A stretch of DNA of 64,000 nt from Pseudomicrostroma phylloplanum. Lineage: Eukaryota; Basidiomycota; Exobasidiomycetes; Microstromatales. Under the pieces are notes generated by a model that ran no database searches, was not told the origin of the DNA, and worked only from the letters and a program-made list of their open reading frames with translations. Of this stretch, positions 10,059 to 21,531 are shown in pieces. Each line of letters opens with the position of its first letter. Positions within the stretch are counted from its first letter, which is position 1. The DNA is taken from positions 372,001 through 436,000 of the forward strand of contig BCHS01000005.1 in NCBI GenBank assembly GCA_039545275.1. The letters are read 5' to 3'. Made by a program: the position numbers and the translations under genes.

Positions 10059-10640
10059 ATGCTCCTCCGCACTACTTTCCTCGCTCTCGCTCTGGCTCTC
10101 GCAGCCATGGCCTCACCCGCTGTGCACGACGGCAAGCCATTCGATGACCACAAGGTCCCCGCCCCTACCCCCACCACGGGGGCTCCCCCTCGTGCTCCCG
10201 TACACCCGGCTCCCGTAAGAAGGTCTCGCGAGCCCGCCCCCACTGGAGAGGTTCCTCCTCCTGCTCCCGTACGACGATCTCGAGAGCCTGCTCCCACTGG
10301 CGAAGTCCCTCCTCCTGCTCCCGCACGCAGGGATGCGAAGGACGACGAGACCAAGACGGAGAGGCGACGAGCTGCTCCCACGCCAACCAACGAGACTCCC
10401 AACATGCATGCCCGAGATCAAAAGGACGACAAGACCCAGACGAGGGTTCCTCCAGCGCGCGCTACCCCTAACAATGCGACGCCNAATATGCANGCCCGAG
10501 ATCAGAAGGACGACAAGACCCAGACGGAAAGGCGACGAGCTGCGCCTACCCCTGTCGCCGACGCTCCCGCGGTGGAGCGCCGTAACGACGACAAGACGAA
10601 GGACAAGAGGGATGCTGCTGCTCCTACCCCTGCTCTTTAG
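10059..10640 (+). CDS. Secreted proline/charge-rich repeat protein with Kex2-like sites
   Basis: Single exon, 193 aa. Signal peptide MLLRTTFLALALALAAMASPA. The rest is repeats. Two tandem copies of an 18-residue unit (PVRRSREPAPTGEVPPPA) are followed by units built on ARDQKDDKTQT and ERRRAAPTP, each present at least twice. Nearly every unit carries an RR, RRR or KR site, so a Kex2-type protease could release a series of similar peptides. No cysteines, no known fold; strongly disordered and hydrophilic. Fungal precursors cut into repeat peptides at KR sites (for example repellents) share this plan, but I see no sequence identity that supports a specific family. Two ambiguous bases (10484 and 10493) fall inside the second ARDQKDDKTQT unit. 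The start is the ATG that opens the signal peptide; an upstream in-frame ATG at 9936 is in the leader. Confidence 0.75.
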   Translation: MLLRTTFLALALALAAMASPAVHDGKPFDDHKVPAPTPTTGAPPRAPVHPAPVRRSREPAPTGEVPPPAPVRRSREPAPTGEVPPPAPARRDAKDDETKTERRRAAPTPTNETPNMHARDQKDDKTQTRVPPARATPNNATXNMXARDQKDDKTQTERRRAAPTPVADAPAVERRNDDKTKDKRDAAAPTPAL

Positions 10641-11326
10641 TCGGCCACTCTAATATCTTGAGAGACGTCGCCGAGGCCGCTTGATATACGACCGATTCTT
10701 TGTCCCCATCCTTTCCCGAACAAACGCCTGGTGCTCCAATTATCTGTCAATCAATACTTTCTTCACTCTATTGCCGAGGACTTGTTGTGACTGACGATCC
10801 TGTTTTGCGGGCACAGGCGGACCCTTGCCGAGGTAGTCTGAACCCTTTTCGGCAATTTCGGATGGCCGAAGCGCAATGCAGGGTGCGGATGCACCGTGAC
10901 GTGAATGAGCAACTTTGGCCTGCTGCGTCTGGCCTGTGTGTGTGAGGCGCAGTGCATGGCGGCCCTTCGCCTCCACGCCAAGTTGCCCCCTCAGGGACAT
11001 CGACACCGACACCGCCCTCGATGCGAGCCTCGGATCTGCCGATGGGCTTCAAGGTGGAGACGCCAAGGAGAAGCAGCAGGAGGCAACCAGCAGCCAAAGA
11101 CTGAAGTGGCAAGCACTCGGCCGCTCCGACGCCAGCGATCCAGTCAGAAGGAATGGCCAAGGCTGCATCTTGATCGGCACACAGAGACCCGTCGTAATCG
11201 TCCCCTGCCCTTGAGGCCACAGCCCCACAATCGCCCGTGTGAACTTGCCTTTTCTCCTTGCTTCCTATCCTATCAAGACCATCCTGTCCATCATTCCCGG
11301 CCAGTCTATCATAACATCTGTCCAGG
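10641..11326. other. Intergenic stretch, 0.7 kb
   Basis: Contains 3'UTR of the secreted repeat protein and the upstream region of the SMP/C2 protein. Frames of 80-150 codons on both strands overlap one another and show no domain. Just before 11327 the sequence is a pyrimidine/CATC-rich leader. Confidence 0.45.
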
Positions 11327-14300
11327 ATGGCTACCTATAGTGGGTCTCACAAGATCCCAACTGTCCAAGAGTTTCGCGAGACGGAGCGTCAGAGGGAGCA
11401 GGCCGCGGCTGCCAATGGCACCGAAGTCGCCAAGGATGAAGCTGCTGAGGCCCCTCCTCGACGATCGATCTCTGGCGCTCATCCCCCTCTCAGTCAATAC
11501 CGAACCTCCATCAGCTCGGGGACTGCCGCCGCCCCTGCCTCTGAGGGAGCTGGCGGAGAGCTGAGGCAGCGCAAGCCCACCGCGCCTAACAGTGGTGCCG
11601 CCCCTCCTCCACCACCCAAGGACGGTGACGATGTGGCAGGAGACGATGAGTTTACGTCGCAGAGCGGAGCTGCCGAGAAGGAGCGATTGAAGAAGCAGTC
11701 GCAGCCCAAGGGCAAGCCCACCGACAGTTTCAAGGCCAAAGGAGAGCGGTGAGTGACAATCGAGGTAGTGCCACAAACACTTCACGACAAGTTCCGTAGC
11801 TGATCGTTGGCTCGCTCGCTGCGTCTCTTGCCCCCTACAGGAAAGTCGATGATCCTACTACCGGAGGCAAGGTCATTGTGGCAGATGGCCAGGACAGCGG
11901 AAAGGTGAGTCGTCCGGTCTCGTTTGCCGCCTTGCTTTGAGTCGGAATGTCCATGGCTGACTCTCTACGTCCTGGCTCTGTCCCTCGTGACCTTCCGCGA
12001 CAGGTCTCTCCCGACAAGCTCGAAGCCAGGTACTTTGACGGAGACGGCAAGAAGGGTTTCTCGACGAACTGGCCCAATGACAGGAGCAAGCACGACCCTC
12101 AACACGTTTCTCCCTTCCCTGCTGAGCCTTCCAACATCCTCATCCACCCTTTCCCGGAGCCACTGGATGTTCAGTCCATGACCAGATTGACTGGCGCCTT
12201 CCACAAGCTCGAAATCGGTCTCCTGGTCGGCTCAGCCGTCATCTGGCTCTTCACCGCCTTCGGCAGCGGCTATTGGAAGTTCTTCCTGCGATCCACCATT
12301 GTCTTCGGTGGTGCCTTTGGAGCCATCACTGCTGTTCACCTTGCGCTCCGCCAGGTCGAAAAGGACATGGAGGGCGTCCGTACGCACATGCATACCCAGC
12401 GTGGACAGGACTACGCACCCCCCATTCCGGAGAGTGTCGAATGGCTGAACGCAATGATCGCTATCGTCTGGAGGCAGATCGACCCGGCTACCTTCATTCC
12501 GATGGCAGACCAGATCGAGGACGTCATGCAGCAGTCTGTTCCTGGCTTTATCCAGGCCGTCAAGATTTCCGACCTTTCGCAGGGAACCAACCCCTTCCGC
12601 ATGGTCTGTCTCCGAGCTTTGGCAGACGTCATGGGCGAGAAGGGCTACCCGCGAGCAGAATGGATGAAGGAGGGTCAGCCCGAACCTCAGACTCAGACTG
12701 ACCAGAAGGCCGAGATTGCCGCCAAGAAGAATGATGCAGATGGCGACGGCATCAGCGACGATGACGAGGCAGGAGACTTTTACAACGTCGAGTGCTCCTT
12801 CTCGTACTCTGCCAGGCCCGGAACGACGAACAAGGACCGTGCTGAGAACATCCACTTGCTCATCGAGTTCTTCCTCGGCGCTTACGATCTTTTCCAGGTC
12901 CCTCTACCTGTTTGGGTGCAGATTGAGCACATCAGCGGTACCATCCGTCTGAGGTGCCAGTTCATCTCTTCTCCACCTTACATCCGCAACGTCACCTTCT
13001 CCCTCATGGGTGTGCCACGCGTTGAGGTATCCGTCCAACCCATGGCCAAGGCTATTCCCAACTTGCTCGACATGCCATTGATCAGCGGTTTCGTCCAGTC
13101 TGCCATCGCTGCTGCCGCCAACGAGTACGTCGCGCCAAAGTCTATGACGATGAACCTCGAAGAGATGCTCTCTGGCGGTGCTGCGAATGACACCAACACG
13201 ATCGGTGTACTCTGGGTCAAGTTGGGACACGGAGAAGGTCTGTCTGCGCAGGACTCCAATGGAAAGTCCGACCCATACGTCAACATCGCCTTCAGCAAGT
13301 TCGGACGACCCCTCTACAGCTCGCGAATCATCTTCGAAGACCTCAACCCCAACTTCCACGAATACGTGCCGCTCCTCGTTTCCAAAGATGATGTTCGAGG
13401 AGGTGAAGAGCTGTCTATCCAGTTGTGGGACTCGGACGAGAGGACCGCTGATGACATTGTCGGACGAATTCAAGCCATCCCTCTGGGTGAGCTGATGAAG
13501 CACCCGAACAGGATGCACGACCGAACAGACCGCCTCGCCGGATTCGAAGACGCAGATGAGATGATTGGATCGTTCACCTGGAGTGTGGGCTTCTACGAGA
13601 AGCACAAGCTCAACAAGGACTTGCAGAAACAAGTGGAAGCCCGCAAGGAGAAGGAGAAGGAGGAAGAGGCCAAGGAGGCCGGCGAGAAGTACAAGAAGCC
13701 TGCTCCTCCCACGAGGGAACAGGAAGACGCTCCTCCCGATGCCACCATTTGCCCACCGGACACCAGGCACAAGACTGCCATCTTGGGCATCACCGTCGCC
13801 AGTATCAGCGCTCTTGCCACTCGAGAAGTCGAAGAAGGACTCAAGGGCAAGGACCGAGAAGGATCCATGGGTCAAGATGTCGATGCGACGCAGGAGGGCA
13901 AGAACCTTCCCAGCGCTTACTGTGAGATTGTCCTCAACGATGACATCCTGTACAAGACTCGTGTCAAGCCCTACTCCAACGCTCCCGTCTTCAACGCTGG
14001 TACCGAGACTTTCGTCAGGGATTGGACGCAAGCCAACATCACCATCATCGTACGAGACGCACGTCTGCGCGAGCACGACCCCATCTTGGGCATTGTTCAG
14101 ATCCCAGTGGCAAAGGCCTTCACAGAGTCTTCTACCCTTTCAGCCCCCTACGCACTCAGCGATGGTATCGGTTACGGTCGCGTGAACCTGACTCTCAACT
14201 TGCGCACTCTCAAGCTCGACTTGCCCAAGGAGCTCTCTGGATGGGACACGGCTACCGTGGAGCTGCTTTCTGAGATTGAGGTCAGTGGCTCCACCCCTGA

Positions 14301-15036
14301 CTGGGAATCTCGTCTCAAGCATGCCAAGATCCGCGCTAGCACCGGTGATGATACTCAGCGCCTGAGGCCAGCTGGCCAGCAGCCCCACATCAACAACAGC
14401 ACCGGAAGCGACGATGATGAGAATGACCCGGCTGTCGCACGTCTGCCTGTCTACGACCGATACTCGAGCTCTCTCTCCTTCGACTTTGGCGGCGGCGGTC
14501 TCATCGGCGGAAAGCCAGATGCCGTTGCCGTCTTCAGTCTTGCAGAGATTGCCGACAACGAGGCGACCGACATCGAGGTTGCCATCTTGTCTTCTCCTCA
14601 CCCGGGTACTCTAAAGCGCAACTACATCGACGACTTCACCAAGAAGACGCACGACTTTGAAGTCGTCGGAAAGCTCCGTTGCAGGATCCGAGTCGACTCT
14701 GGTCTGGACGAGGACCACGAGAGGCTGGCAAAGGGACGCTACGCCCGCCACGCTTACGACGTCTATGACCGTACGGTTGCTATGCCTGAGCGAGCCGAGA
14801 AGAACTCTCATGCCAAGGACGATGGAATCGTTGACCGCAAGGAGCAAAAGGCCATGGATGCAGCCAAGACAAAGGCGCTGCATGTCCGCCACCGTGGTTC
14901 ATACGGTTACGCCCCCGTAAGGACTTCGGTGTGGGCAAAGGACGGTCTGAAGGAGCGCTTCAGGAAAGTCGGACACTCCATCACTGGCAAGAAGGACAAT
15001 GATTCGCAGGAGAAGAAGGTGACGAGTGAAGCATAA
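11327..15036 (+). CDS. Tricalbin/Mug190-like SMP and C2 domain protein
   Basis: Likely lipid-transfer tether at ER membrane contact sites. Three exons, 11327-11748, 11841-11904 and 12004-15036, give 1172 aa. Layout: a disordered N-terminus (about 1-200); two hydrophobic segments around 231-248 and 255-275 (IGLLVGSAVIWLFTAFG; TIVFGGAFGAITAVHLAL), a hairpin-like membrane anchor; an SMP-like region from PESVEWLNAMIAIVWRQIDP to about residue 545; a C2 domain (GVLWVKLGHGEGLSAQDSNG, DPYVNI, then RIIFEDLNPNFHEYVPL and LWDSDE) with the Ca-binding Asp pattern largely kept; a charged linker; and a second, divergent C2-like region around LPSAYCEIVLNDDILYKTRVK and NAPVFNAGTETFV. The fission-yeast relative is Mug190. 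The ATG at 11327 follows a typical leader and starts an open exon. The family call is firm; whether it is true tricalbin or Mug190 type is less so. Confidence 0.88.
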
Positions 15037-15191
15037 AGTGGACGAGAGGCGTGTAGGAGGAGGAGGCGAGGGACCTATGTATTCTCGTGTGTTTGCATAT
15101 CCTGAATAGCATCAATGGCTCTGAGCACTGTAGGAACTGGGGGCTGTGATTGCCAATGCATGAGACTCGTTAGACGATGTATCGATCCTAC

Positions 15192-16187
15192 CTACAAGAC
15201 GATGCTCCCCACCACTCCCTCTACGAGCTTCTTGATCACCTCGCTCTTTTGTTTGCCCACCTCCAAAACCTCTTCATGGTTCGCCGCCTCCTTCTGATCT
15301 TTTGCGCCTACATCCTCTTCCCCAGTCGTACCTCCAGCACGCTGCGCAGCGACAAGCGCAGCGAAGGTGTCCGCATAGGGCGTCACGACGACTTTGTTTG
15401 TAATGAGGGAGATGGCGAGTACTCTCAGTCCACAGTGGCGCGCCGCGAGGATCTCGGGGACGGTGCTCATGCCTACGCAGTCTGCCCCCAGCTGGCGCAG
15501 CGCGACGCATTCGGCTCGACTCTCATAGGTGGGACCACTGACGTAGGCGTAGGTTCCCTCGCGGACGGTCTGTTCTTCTTTTGGCTTGGAGAGGTCTAGC
15601 AGACCCTGCCGGGATGCCTCGTTGAAGAAGGCCATTCTGAGAGCTGGATCGTACGCATCCGAGGTAGGAGGGAAACGCGAGCCCAGACTGAGATTGTGTC
15701 CCACGAGGGGGTTGAGCGCAGTGAGCGTGGGCAGGGAGAGATGGTCATGGAGTGCGAGGATGTCTCCCACTTCGTACGTGGGGTTGATACCTCCCGAGGC
15801 ATTTGTGACGATGATCGCCTTTGCGCCCAGACACCTCATTACCCGTGTAGGGAAGACGCACTGTTGCGGCGTGTATCCCTCGTAGAGGTGGAACCTTCCC
15901 AGCGCTGCTACCACGGGCACCTTCTCCCCCGAGGGAGATGCGATGAATCCAAAGGCGAGGGAATTCTTGTGTCCGGCAACGGAGGATTGGGCAAAGCCGG
16001 GGATGGAAGAGTAGGGGACTTCGACCTTGTCTAGGAGGGACTGGCCGAGGGTCGCGAGACCGGAACCACAGATGATGCCCCAGCTGGGACGGTGCAGAGC
16101 TGAGGGGACCGCATTACGGATCGCCTCTACGGCTTGAGCGAATTCGGCTGGTAGCTCAGAGAGCTCAAAGGGATCGGAGGAAGCCAT
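15192..16187 (-). CDS. PNP1: Purine nucleoside phosphorylase
   Basis: Cytosolic enzyme of purine salvage: inosine or guanosine plus phosphate gives the base and ribose-1-phosphate. Single exon, 331 aa, typical of trimeric PNP with a small C-terminal extension. Motifs in order: WGIICGSGLATLGQ (phosphate-binding Ser), GRFHLYEGY (His and Glu of the active site), TNASGGINPTYEVGDI, SGPTYESRAECVALRQLGADCVGMSTVPE (active-site Glu and Met) and HCGLRVLAISLITNKV (purine-binding Asn). An acidic/Gln-Lys insertion (GTTGEEDVGAKDQKEA) near the C-terminus is not part of the core. It is convergent with the SMP/C2 gene on its left (about 155 bp apart). A TATAAAA-like element lies about 70 bp upstream of its ATG. 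Confidence 0.96.
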   Translation of the reverse strand: MASSDPFELSELPAEFAQAVEAIRNAVPSALHRPSWGIICGSGLATLGQSLLDKVEVPYSSIPGFAQSSVAGHKNSLAFGFIASPSGEKVPVVAALGRFHLYEGYTPQQCVFPTRVMRCLGAKAIIVTNASGGINPTYEVGDILALHDHLSLPTLTALNPLVGHNLSLGSRFPPTSDAYDPALRMAFFNEASRQGLLDLSKPKEEQTVREGTYAYVSGPTYESRAECVALRQLGADCVGMSTVPEILAARHCGLRVLAISLITNKVVVTPYADTFAALVAAQRAGGTTGEEDVGAKDQKEAANHEEVLEVGKQKSEVIKKLVEGVVGSIVL

Positions 16188-16628
16188 AAGTGCGTCGTAA
16201 GGCGGGCCGGAAGAGACAGAGACTGGGCTGGGTGTTGGTTTGTCGGTCGTCGTTATAAAATGTCCCTCGGCGCGTGTCTATCTGCCGCGATAAGATTAGA
16301 CTGAGGTTACAAGTGTCACTTCGAGGCCTGCCTGTCCTTCCTGTCTGCCAAGATTGCCGAGGCATGCCGGCCGGGGTGCCGTTCGTCGCAGTGCCGACGG
16401 TCCAAGCAGAAAGGCTCCGACGTCATTGCGCGCCAAGATTGCTGCCGAACCTACAAGTCGTACGACCCGGACCCCTCTTTCCGCAAGCTTGACCTTCGTA
16501 CCATTCCACATCCAACTTCTCCTTGATCCTAGCCTGTTTCATCATTCCTCATCTTGAGCTCAAGACCCTCTACTTCTCGTCAATCAGTCCACATTCTCCT
16601 CTGAACCTCCAAGCCCACGCTCCTCACA
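16188..16628. promoter_or_regulatory. Divergent promoter region between PNP and a small protein gene
   Basis: 440 bp. TTATAAAA at 16253-16260 is a good TATA candidate: read leftward it is TTTTATAA about 65 bp before the PNP start; read rightward it is a perfect TATAAAA, but the next rightward ATG (16629) is 370 bp away. The right half is pyrimidine-rich with CTCATCTTGAGCTCAAGACC, a normal leader. Confidence 0.4.
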
Positions 16629-17114
16629 ATGTCACAACCTCAAAAGACGCCTCCTAGGTCCATCGTGCGGCCCGGTCCCTCTCCCCAAGGTCCAGAAGGC
16701 TGGGAGGAGCGTCGTCTAGAGCGCGAGTCCAATCTAGCCGGTGGAGCCCGCAAGGGCGCCGCCGCAGGTGACTTGGCAGCTCAGGCCAACCCAGGCACGG
16801 CCGAGGCCGCCTCTACTGCTGATGGGTCGACTGGTGGGGATGCTGCAGCTGCTGGAGGAGCCACAAGCTCGGGGAGCTCAAGCAATAGTCCTCTTGCAGC
16901 CGTCAAGAAGGGAGTGAGGAAGGTGGGTGTGAAGATGTCGCTCGTGGAGCCCAAGATGGATGGACTGGACTCGACGAGGAAGGATGCTGCTATGCAGGTG
17001 AGTTGGGCTGAGGGGATGTAGCGGAGGCTTCTTGGACTTGGGGACTGATTGCCTTCCTCCTACTGATGACCCCATGTACGACAGGATGCTTCCACTGGCC
17101 CGGAACTGGCCTGA
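16629..17114 (+). CDS. Small disordered Ala/Gly/Ser-rich protein, function unknown
   Basis: Two exons, 16629-16997 and 17085-17114, encode 132 aa. The junction (ATG CAG|GTGAGT ... ACAG|GAT GCT) preserves phase and the short last exon gives DASTGPELA and a stop. The N-terminus MSQPQKTPPRSIVRPGPSPQGPEGWEERRLERESN is basic and polar, followed by an Ala/Gly/Ser-rich centre and a more ordered basic patch (LAAVKKGVRKVGVKMSLVEPKMDGLDSTRKDAAMQ). No transmembrane segment or known domain. A real gene is supported by the good leader, consistent intron and regular codon use. The function is not known. Confidence 0.6.
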
Positions 17115-17264
17115 TCCGTACCACCTCTGCTTTGTCTGTATCTCAAGCTGGCGAGGATCTGCATCTCACATCACAGCGAGAGACCATTGTATATATCTAT
17201 GAACGTTATGCGCCAGGCGAAAGCAATTAGATTACGATGTTGCAAAGATGGAGTGAGAGAAATC

Positions 17265-20200
17265 TCAAGAGTGCAGGATGTCCACATCACCGTCTTCCTC
17301 CCCATGCTCTGCCATCTGCACGTCCTCCCGGGGCGCCTCCTTTGCCTTTGCCTTTAGCTTGCTCAGCAAGGATTGGGTCACCTTCTCCTGCTGATGAGAA
17401 TCGTCCATATCGTCGTTGGTGATACCACTCTCAGAGGTACTGCCTCCCAGAGACAAGGAGCCCAGCGCAGGGGACGACCGACTGCTGGTCCCGCCGCTGC
17501 CCGTTTCCATGCCCGACACTCTAGCTGCGAGTTCCAGCTTCCTCTGGCCGAGAGCAAGGATATCCTCGTCAATGGTGCCTCGAGAGATGAGCTTGATGAC
17601 ATTCACCTCCTTCTCCTGTCCGATACGCCAGCAGCGATCCTCGGCCTGCTTGTCATTTTGAGGATTGAAATCCTGGTCCAGCATGATGACCCAGTTGGCA
17701 GCAGTGAGATTCACGCCTACTCCTCCGGCCTTGGTCGTCAGGAGGAAGCAGGTGATGTCCGGATTCGTCTGAAAGTTATCGATGACGCTCTGTCTCTCTT
17801 CGACCTTGGTACTGCCGCTGAAGGCAATCCAGCTGAAGCCCATGACATCGAGACACGACATCAGCAGGAAGAGTGCCATCTCGAATTGACTGAAGATGAC
17901 CAACTTCTCCCCTCGCGCCTTGATATCAGTGATCAACTCCTTGAGCTTCAGAATCTTCCCTGAATTCATCCACGCTTGCTTGTCCAATTGATGCTTAAGA
18001 GTATGAGGATAGTTGTATGCTAGTCTACTTAATTCGCAGTCCGAATTGATGCCAAAATCCTCCCGCAGATGCTGCATGTTGTCATCCATGTGCTCTGGCT
18101 CCTTGACGTAGTCCTTGACGAATGCAGCAATCTTCTTGTCTGTATAGATGGTACGGAAGAGGAGAGGATGGATTGCGCCTTTTCGTAAACGCATCAGGAT
18201 ATTGGACGCTGTATCCTTCTTCTTCTTGGTCGCCGGATCCTCGTCTTGGCCGAGAAGCTCCAGTTGCGTCCGAGCGAGGATCTTCGAATAGATCTTCGCC
18301 TGATTCGACGTCATGTCGCAGTATTCGACCAAGATGTTCTTCGCCGGCAGGGACAAGACCTTGTCTTTGAGACGGCGCAGCACAAAGGGCATCATCATCC
18401 TCTTGGCCCTGTCCACCCTCGACTTGGACAGCTCAGAGTCTTTTGCGCCTGCCTTTGTCTTGAAGATCGTGGTCAAAGCTTCAGAAGCACCTCTGAAGTC
18501 CCCGGGCATGATGAAATTGAGCAGCGATATCAGTTCCAAAAGGTTGTTTTGCAGTGGCGTACCCGTCAAGAGCAGCCGCCATTCTGCTCGTACTTGCATC
18601 AACACGCGGTAGTTGTTCGTATTCTGATTCTTAAGCTGATGACCCTCATCGAAGATGCAGGCATTGAAGCGGAATTTCCTGAACCACTTGGCATCAGTCT
18701 TCGACGTGGCATTATTGTAGCTCGTGAGCACGACGTCAAGATCTTCGTGATCCTCGTCAATTTCGTCTCGTATATCGCGTCGCTCATTCTGCGACCCGGC
18801 AAAGACAAGGTAGTTGAGCTCCGGCCCAAAGCGCTTCAACTCTCTCGACCAATTCTCAATCGTAGAGCTGGGCGCGACGACCAGATTCACGCCCTCGACC
18901 TGGCGATTCTTCAGATCGCAGAGCATGGCAATCACCTGGCAGGTCTTGCCAGTACCCATGTCGTCGGCGAGAATACAGCTCGTCTCGTTCCGATAACGAG
19001 CGGAGAGCCAGTTGACTCCCTCGAGCTGATAGTCTTTCAGAGTGACGTCCATGCCCTTTGGCTGCTCATGAAGGTAATAGGGGTCTTTCGCGATGGCCTC
19101 CGGCGAACACGCGTCCTCTAAGCGTCTCGAGCGTGCCTCGCACTTTCTCAGGACCTTGTCTACAGTCTCAAAAGAGGAGACGATCTCGACGTAGTCCGTG
19201 AATAGCTTGCCTGTGACGCCTTTGGTGGCTTTCAGTCTTGCCTCTGCATCTTCCGCATCGTCAAACGGACGCAGTCCGGTGATGATCTTGGCTTGCGCAG
19301 CAGAACATCCTAAGGCATCGTCGGTTGTCAGAAAGGTCAGCAAGAGTGAACATAGTTGCTTCAGCGGCTAGCCTGCCAGCTTTACTCACCGATGGTGTCG
19401 ACGAAGGTGTCCTCGGCTGCTTCATTGAACCACCGCACAGCTGCTGCTTCCCTCTCTGCCTGATCGCGAGAGCCATCTCCTTCGCTCGAGTAGCCTCCCT
19501 CGCTGTCGTCATCGGAATCGATTGTAATCTCTTCCCTGCGACTTGGCCCACTCTGCGCCGGTTGCTTGTGAGGGACGGGTGCGGCCCGGGGAGCTGAGCT
19601 GCCATTTCTGGGTACCGCTGACGGGCTGTGACTCGATCGGGCAGAGGACGAGGACGAGCCAATTGTGATAGGCCTCCCATGAGTCGAACCCAGTTGGACA
19701 TGCCCAGACTTTAGCCGCAACATGGCCGCTTGATGATCACCCTTGCACTCTTCCACGGCTCTGCGCACATCCTCGAGCGAGGCGCCAGGTGTGATGCGCT
19801 GAATCCGTAACAGCTTCGCTTGAGCTTCGTCAACCGGATCCGGTCGCGGAGCGGGGCTCGCCTTGACGGGCGAGCTGTCATCGGCGGGAGGCTGTCCTCT
19901 TCTGAACTTGCGCTTCTTTACAGGCTGATCCGCTTCAGCTTCACTGTCGTCGGAATCGTCTATGGTATGTATACTGCGCCGACTGCCTTGCGAGCTGGCC
20001 GACCCCTCTCGCTCATCGTAACGGAATTTATCGAGGCCAGGAATCGATTTGGATGAGGACGAGGATGCTGTCGACTGCATTGGCGAAGCCAGACGCGCCT
20101 TTGTAGGCACAGCGCTCCTGATCACTGAGGGCGCCGCCGGGCTGCGCTCACTGCTACTGCCACCATTGCCCGAACGCGCTTTCAGACTATTGGCAAAGCT

Positions 20201-20533
20201 GCTCCCGAACGTCGACTTCTTGCCTTGCATGGCACTGTGAAGACGCGAGCCCGAGGCTGACGCTGACGCGGAAGCCGCTGAAGCTCGTGGGGCAGAAGAG
20301 GATGATATGCCGCTGATAGCCCGCTCTGTGCTGATGGGAGACGAGTCTGGCGCATATATTCTGCCCGCCGGGCGTCCGTTACCTGAAGACATGGTCTCGG
20401 CGCCAGCAGAGTTGAGGAAGGTGGTGCTCAGTGGCGACGACGAGTACGCCTGATAGACCTGATTGCGTGTCGTGTGTAAAAAGTCAATGGGCGGATGGAG
20501 GTGTTGGTGCGGGCTGGACGTGCTCGGGGCCAT
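17265..20533 (-). CDS. FUN30: Fun30/SMARCAD1-type SNF2 chromatin remodeller
   Basis: ATP-dependent remodeller that aids DNA-end resection and heterochromatin maintenance. Two exons, 20533-19390 and 19309-17265, give 1062 aa. The junction makes DTIGCSAAQAKIITGLRPFDD, the conserved Fun30 sequence before the ATPase. N-terminal 230 aa are Ser-rich and disordered. A CUE ubiquitin-binding domain lies at about 236-280 (KLLRIQRITPGASLEDVRRAVEECKGDHQAAMLRL). The SNF2 core has ILADDMGTGKTCQVIA (Walker A), DEGHQLKN in place of DEAH as usual in this family, LTGTPLQNNLLELISLLNFIMP, and the second lobe with VIFSQFEMALFLL and LTTKAGGVGVNLTAANWVIMLDQDFNPQNDKQAEDRCWRIGQ. The start is the ATG opening MAPSTSSPHQH; the open frame continues upstream without conserved features. 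Acidic and Ser stretches (TIDSDDDSEGG) lie between CUE and ATPase. Confidence 0.95.
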
Positions 20534-21531
20534 TTCCGCCAAATGAGAACTTCGCGCGAAAGTGAGTGAGCCACGCCCCGCCAGCCTCCTTCCGTTCCTT
20601 TCGCGACGGCGGCAGCTGAGGACCACGGGACCGAGGAGGCATTGGCACGCACATCTTCTTCGAGCTTAGACAGCTGCTGGAGGAACACTGTCAGACGAAG
20701 CATGGTCGACGACGAAGAGAGCACAAAGCGCATTCCGGCCTGTCTGGCATGAGCAGACGACACCCAGATCTTTGTGAAGTCAGGGGAGGCGCAGAAGATC
20801 TTCTTGGAGCCGAAGGGGAGCGGCCAATCAGGCCGATGATTTCCGTTCAAGGACGCCTTTCAACCAGCAACTCGATGGGATACTTTGTTCCCACGGCAGA
20901 GAACGCGAGTCCATAGGACATCACATTGGGACATCTCCGCCCGACGTGGATATATCGGACATACCAACCTCGGGGGCTGGGGCGGCTTCTACACGGCCTC
21001 TCAAAGACGATGTCCGGCAGCCAATCACTCCTGCATTGGTTCGCCGGAGGACGGCTTTCCCATCGAAGCTGCCGGCGGATATCGCGATTCCCCGTGGGGT
21101 GGAATGCTGGCGGGTGTGGGCCAGTGGCGGATTGCTTGCGCGGGGCATCTGGCGGCAGTGCCCAGGGAAGCGAGCCAAGCAAAGGAAGGCCCTGCAGCGC
21201 TCGTCGTCCACGGCGCCCCGTGCGAAGAAGAAGCAATTGCCCTCAACTCCACACGCCTTGTGGCGCCACGCCGCACGCCTCCACCCCCGCCGCCTGACCC
21301 TTGACCCTGTGGGGATGCCACACCTTGCACCACCCCCGGCCTCTGCCTTGCGGAGGGAGCAGCAGCCAGACAGGCGGTGGAGCTCCCAGGATGGGCACTC
21401 CACCTCTCTACAGCCGCCCAAGCTCCACCCCTTTATACCGGCATCGCCGGAAGCTCCTGCCTCCCTTCTGTCCACATCCCGAACTACTATTTAGACCACG
21501 CAATCCCCTCGTGACCACTTCTTCACCCACA
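20534..21531. other. 1-kb divergent intergenic region between FUN30 and FDH1
   Basis: Frames are open on both strands: a leftward frame 20428-20850 overlaps the start of FUN30, and a rightward frame 20946-21494 begins MDISDIPTSGAG. Neither has a recognisable domain and they overlap each other's flanks, so I do not call them. TTTATACC at 21432-21439 lies about 95 bp before the FDH1 ATG and could be its TATA box. Confidence 0.45.
21432..21437 (+). promoter_or_regulatory. Possible TATA element of FDH1
   Basis: CCCTTTATACCGG, 95 bp upstream of the ATG at 21532, followed by CTATTTAGACC and a pyrimidine-rich leader. Placement is right for a highly expressed metabolic gene; assignment is by motif only. 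Confidence 0.35.

Noticed and set aside
12904..14076. 390-codon leftward frame antisense to the SMP/C2 protein
   Set aside because: Shadow frame made by GC-rich third positions of the true gene; no domain and no starts or splice sites.
18246..19121. 291-codon rightward frame antisense to FUN30
   Set aside because: Shadow; the opposite strand has full SNF2 motifs in this interval.
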